From Chloroflexota bacterium (GTDB lineage Bacteria > Chloroflexota > UBA6077 > FW602-bin22 > JACQUS01), in NCBI GenBank assembly GCA_016210125.1, contig JACQUS010000311.1:1-6154 (forward strand): a stretch of 6,154 nucleotides of DNA, read 5' to 3'. The notes under the pieces are model-generated. The model did not search any database. It was given only the letters and a program-made list of their open reading frames with translations, and was not told the DNA's origin. Each line of letters starts with the position of its first letter. Within the stretch, counting starts at the first letter, position 1. Positions 6,003 through 6,154 of this stretch are shown here, piece by piece. Made by a program: the position numbers and the translations under genes.

Positions 6003-6154
6003 ATGCGCAGTGCGCCGGGCCTGCGCCGCATCGCGGCGCTGCTGCTCCTCACGCTGCTGGCGCACGTGGGGGTCATGGCCTCGCCGCTGCACGCCGCCGC
6101 AGCCAGCGCCGCCGACGCGCCGCGCGCGCACGCCTCGGCCGGCCACCACGGCGA
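6003..6154 (+). CDS. Secreted or membrane-anchored protein, N-terminal fragment (runs off window)
   Basis: Fifty codons are open from ATG 6003 to the window edge with no stop. The N-terminus is a clear signal sequence: a basic start (MRSAPGLRR), a hydrophobic core (IAALLLLTLLAHVGVMA) and an Ala-rich region (HAAAASAADA) that offers AxA-type cleavage sites around residues 31-37. After it come Ala/His residues (HASAGHHG), which could hint at metal binding or merely reflect composition. A ribosome binding site and a direct repeat lie upstream. The family cannot be named from so little sequence. It is in the same direction as the flavoprotein, 113 bp after its stop, so it may have its own promoter. 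Confidence 0.7.
   Translation, partial: MRSAPGLRRIAALLLLTLLAHVGVMASPLHAAAASAADAPRAHASAGHHG

Overview
The window is very GC-rich bacterial DNA, with most codons ending in G or C (60-base samples reach about 87% G+C, for example 5281-5340). One gene stands out with clearly lower GC (1921-1980 is 30 of 60). The composition and gene types would suit a soil or thermophilic member of Chloroflexota or Actinomycetota. No rRNA or marker gene is present, so this is a weak inference.

Layout from left to right: (1) The 3' part of a family III (CaiB/BaiF) CoA-transferase gene on the + strand, cut by the window start and carrying an in-frame internal repeat of 333 bp, so the catalytic segment is present twice. 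(2) A convergent, lower-GC gene on the - strand for a 561-residue DUF262/DUF1524 protein of the GmrSD type, predicted to be a modification-dependent phage-defence nuclease. It has its own near-consensus promoter and a strong ribosome binding site. (3) A 169-bp gap with two GC-rich palindromes. (4) A CNNM/CorC-HlyC family membrane protein on the - strand (DUF21, CBS pair, C-terminal transporter-associated domain). (5) A 57- to 72-bp intergenic region in which two extended -10 promoters face each other and serve the divergent genes on either side. (6) A FAD_binding_2 family flavoprotein oxidoreductase on the + strand. (7) A 113-bp gap with an 11-bp direct repeat, then the first 50 codons of a secreted or membrane-anchored protein that runs off the window.

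The genes do not form one pathway. The CoA-transferase and the flavoprotein are both acyl or organic-acid type metabolic enzymes, but they are separated by unrelated genes on the other strand and are not in one operon. The defence gene looks like a single-gene cargo placed between host housekeeping or accessory genes. The observations most worth following are the chimeric CoA-transferase, with a codon-usage switch at the repeat junction, and the compact face-to-face promoter pair. I found no clear new multi-gene system.
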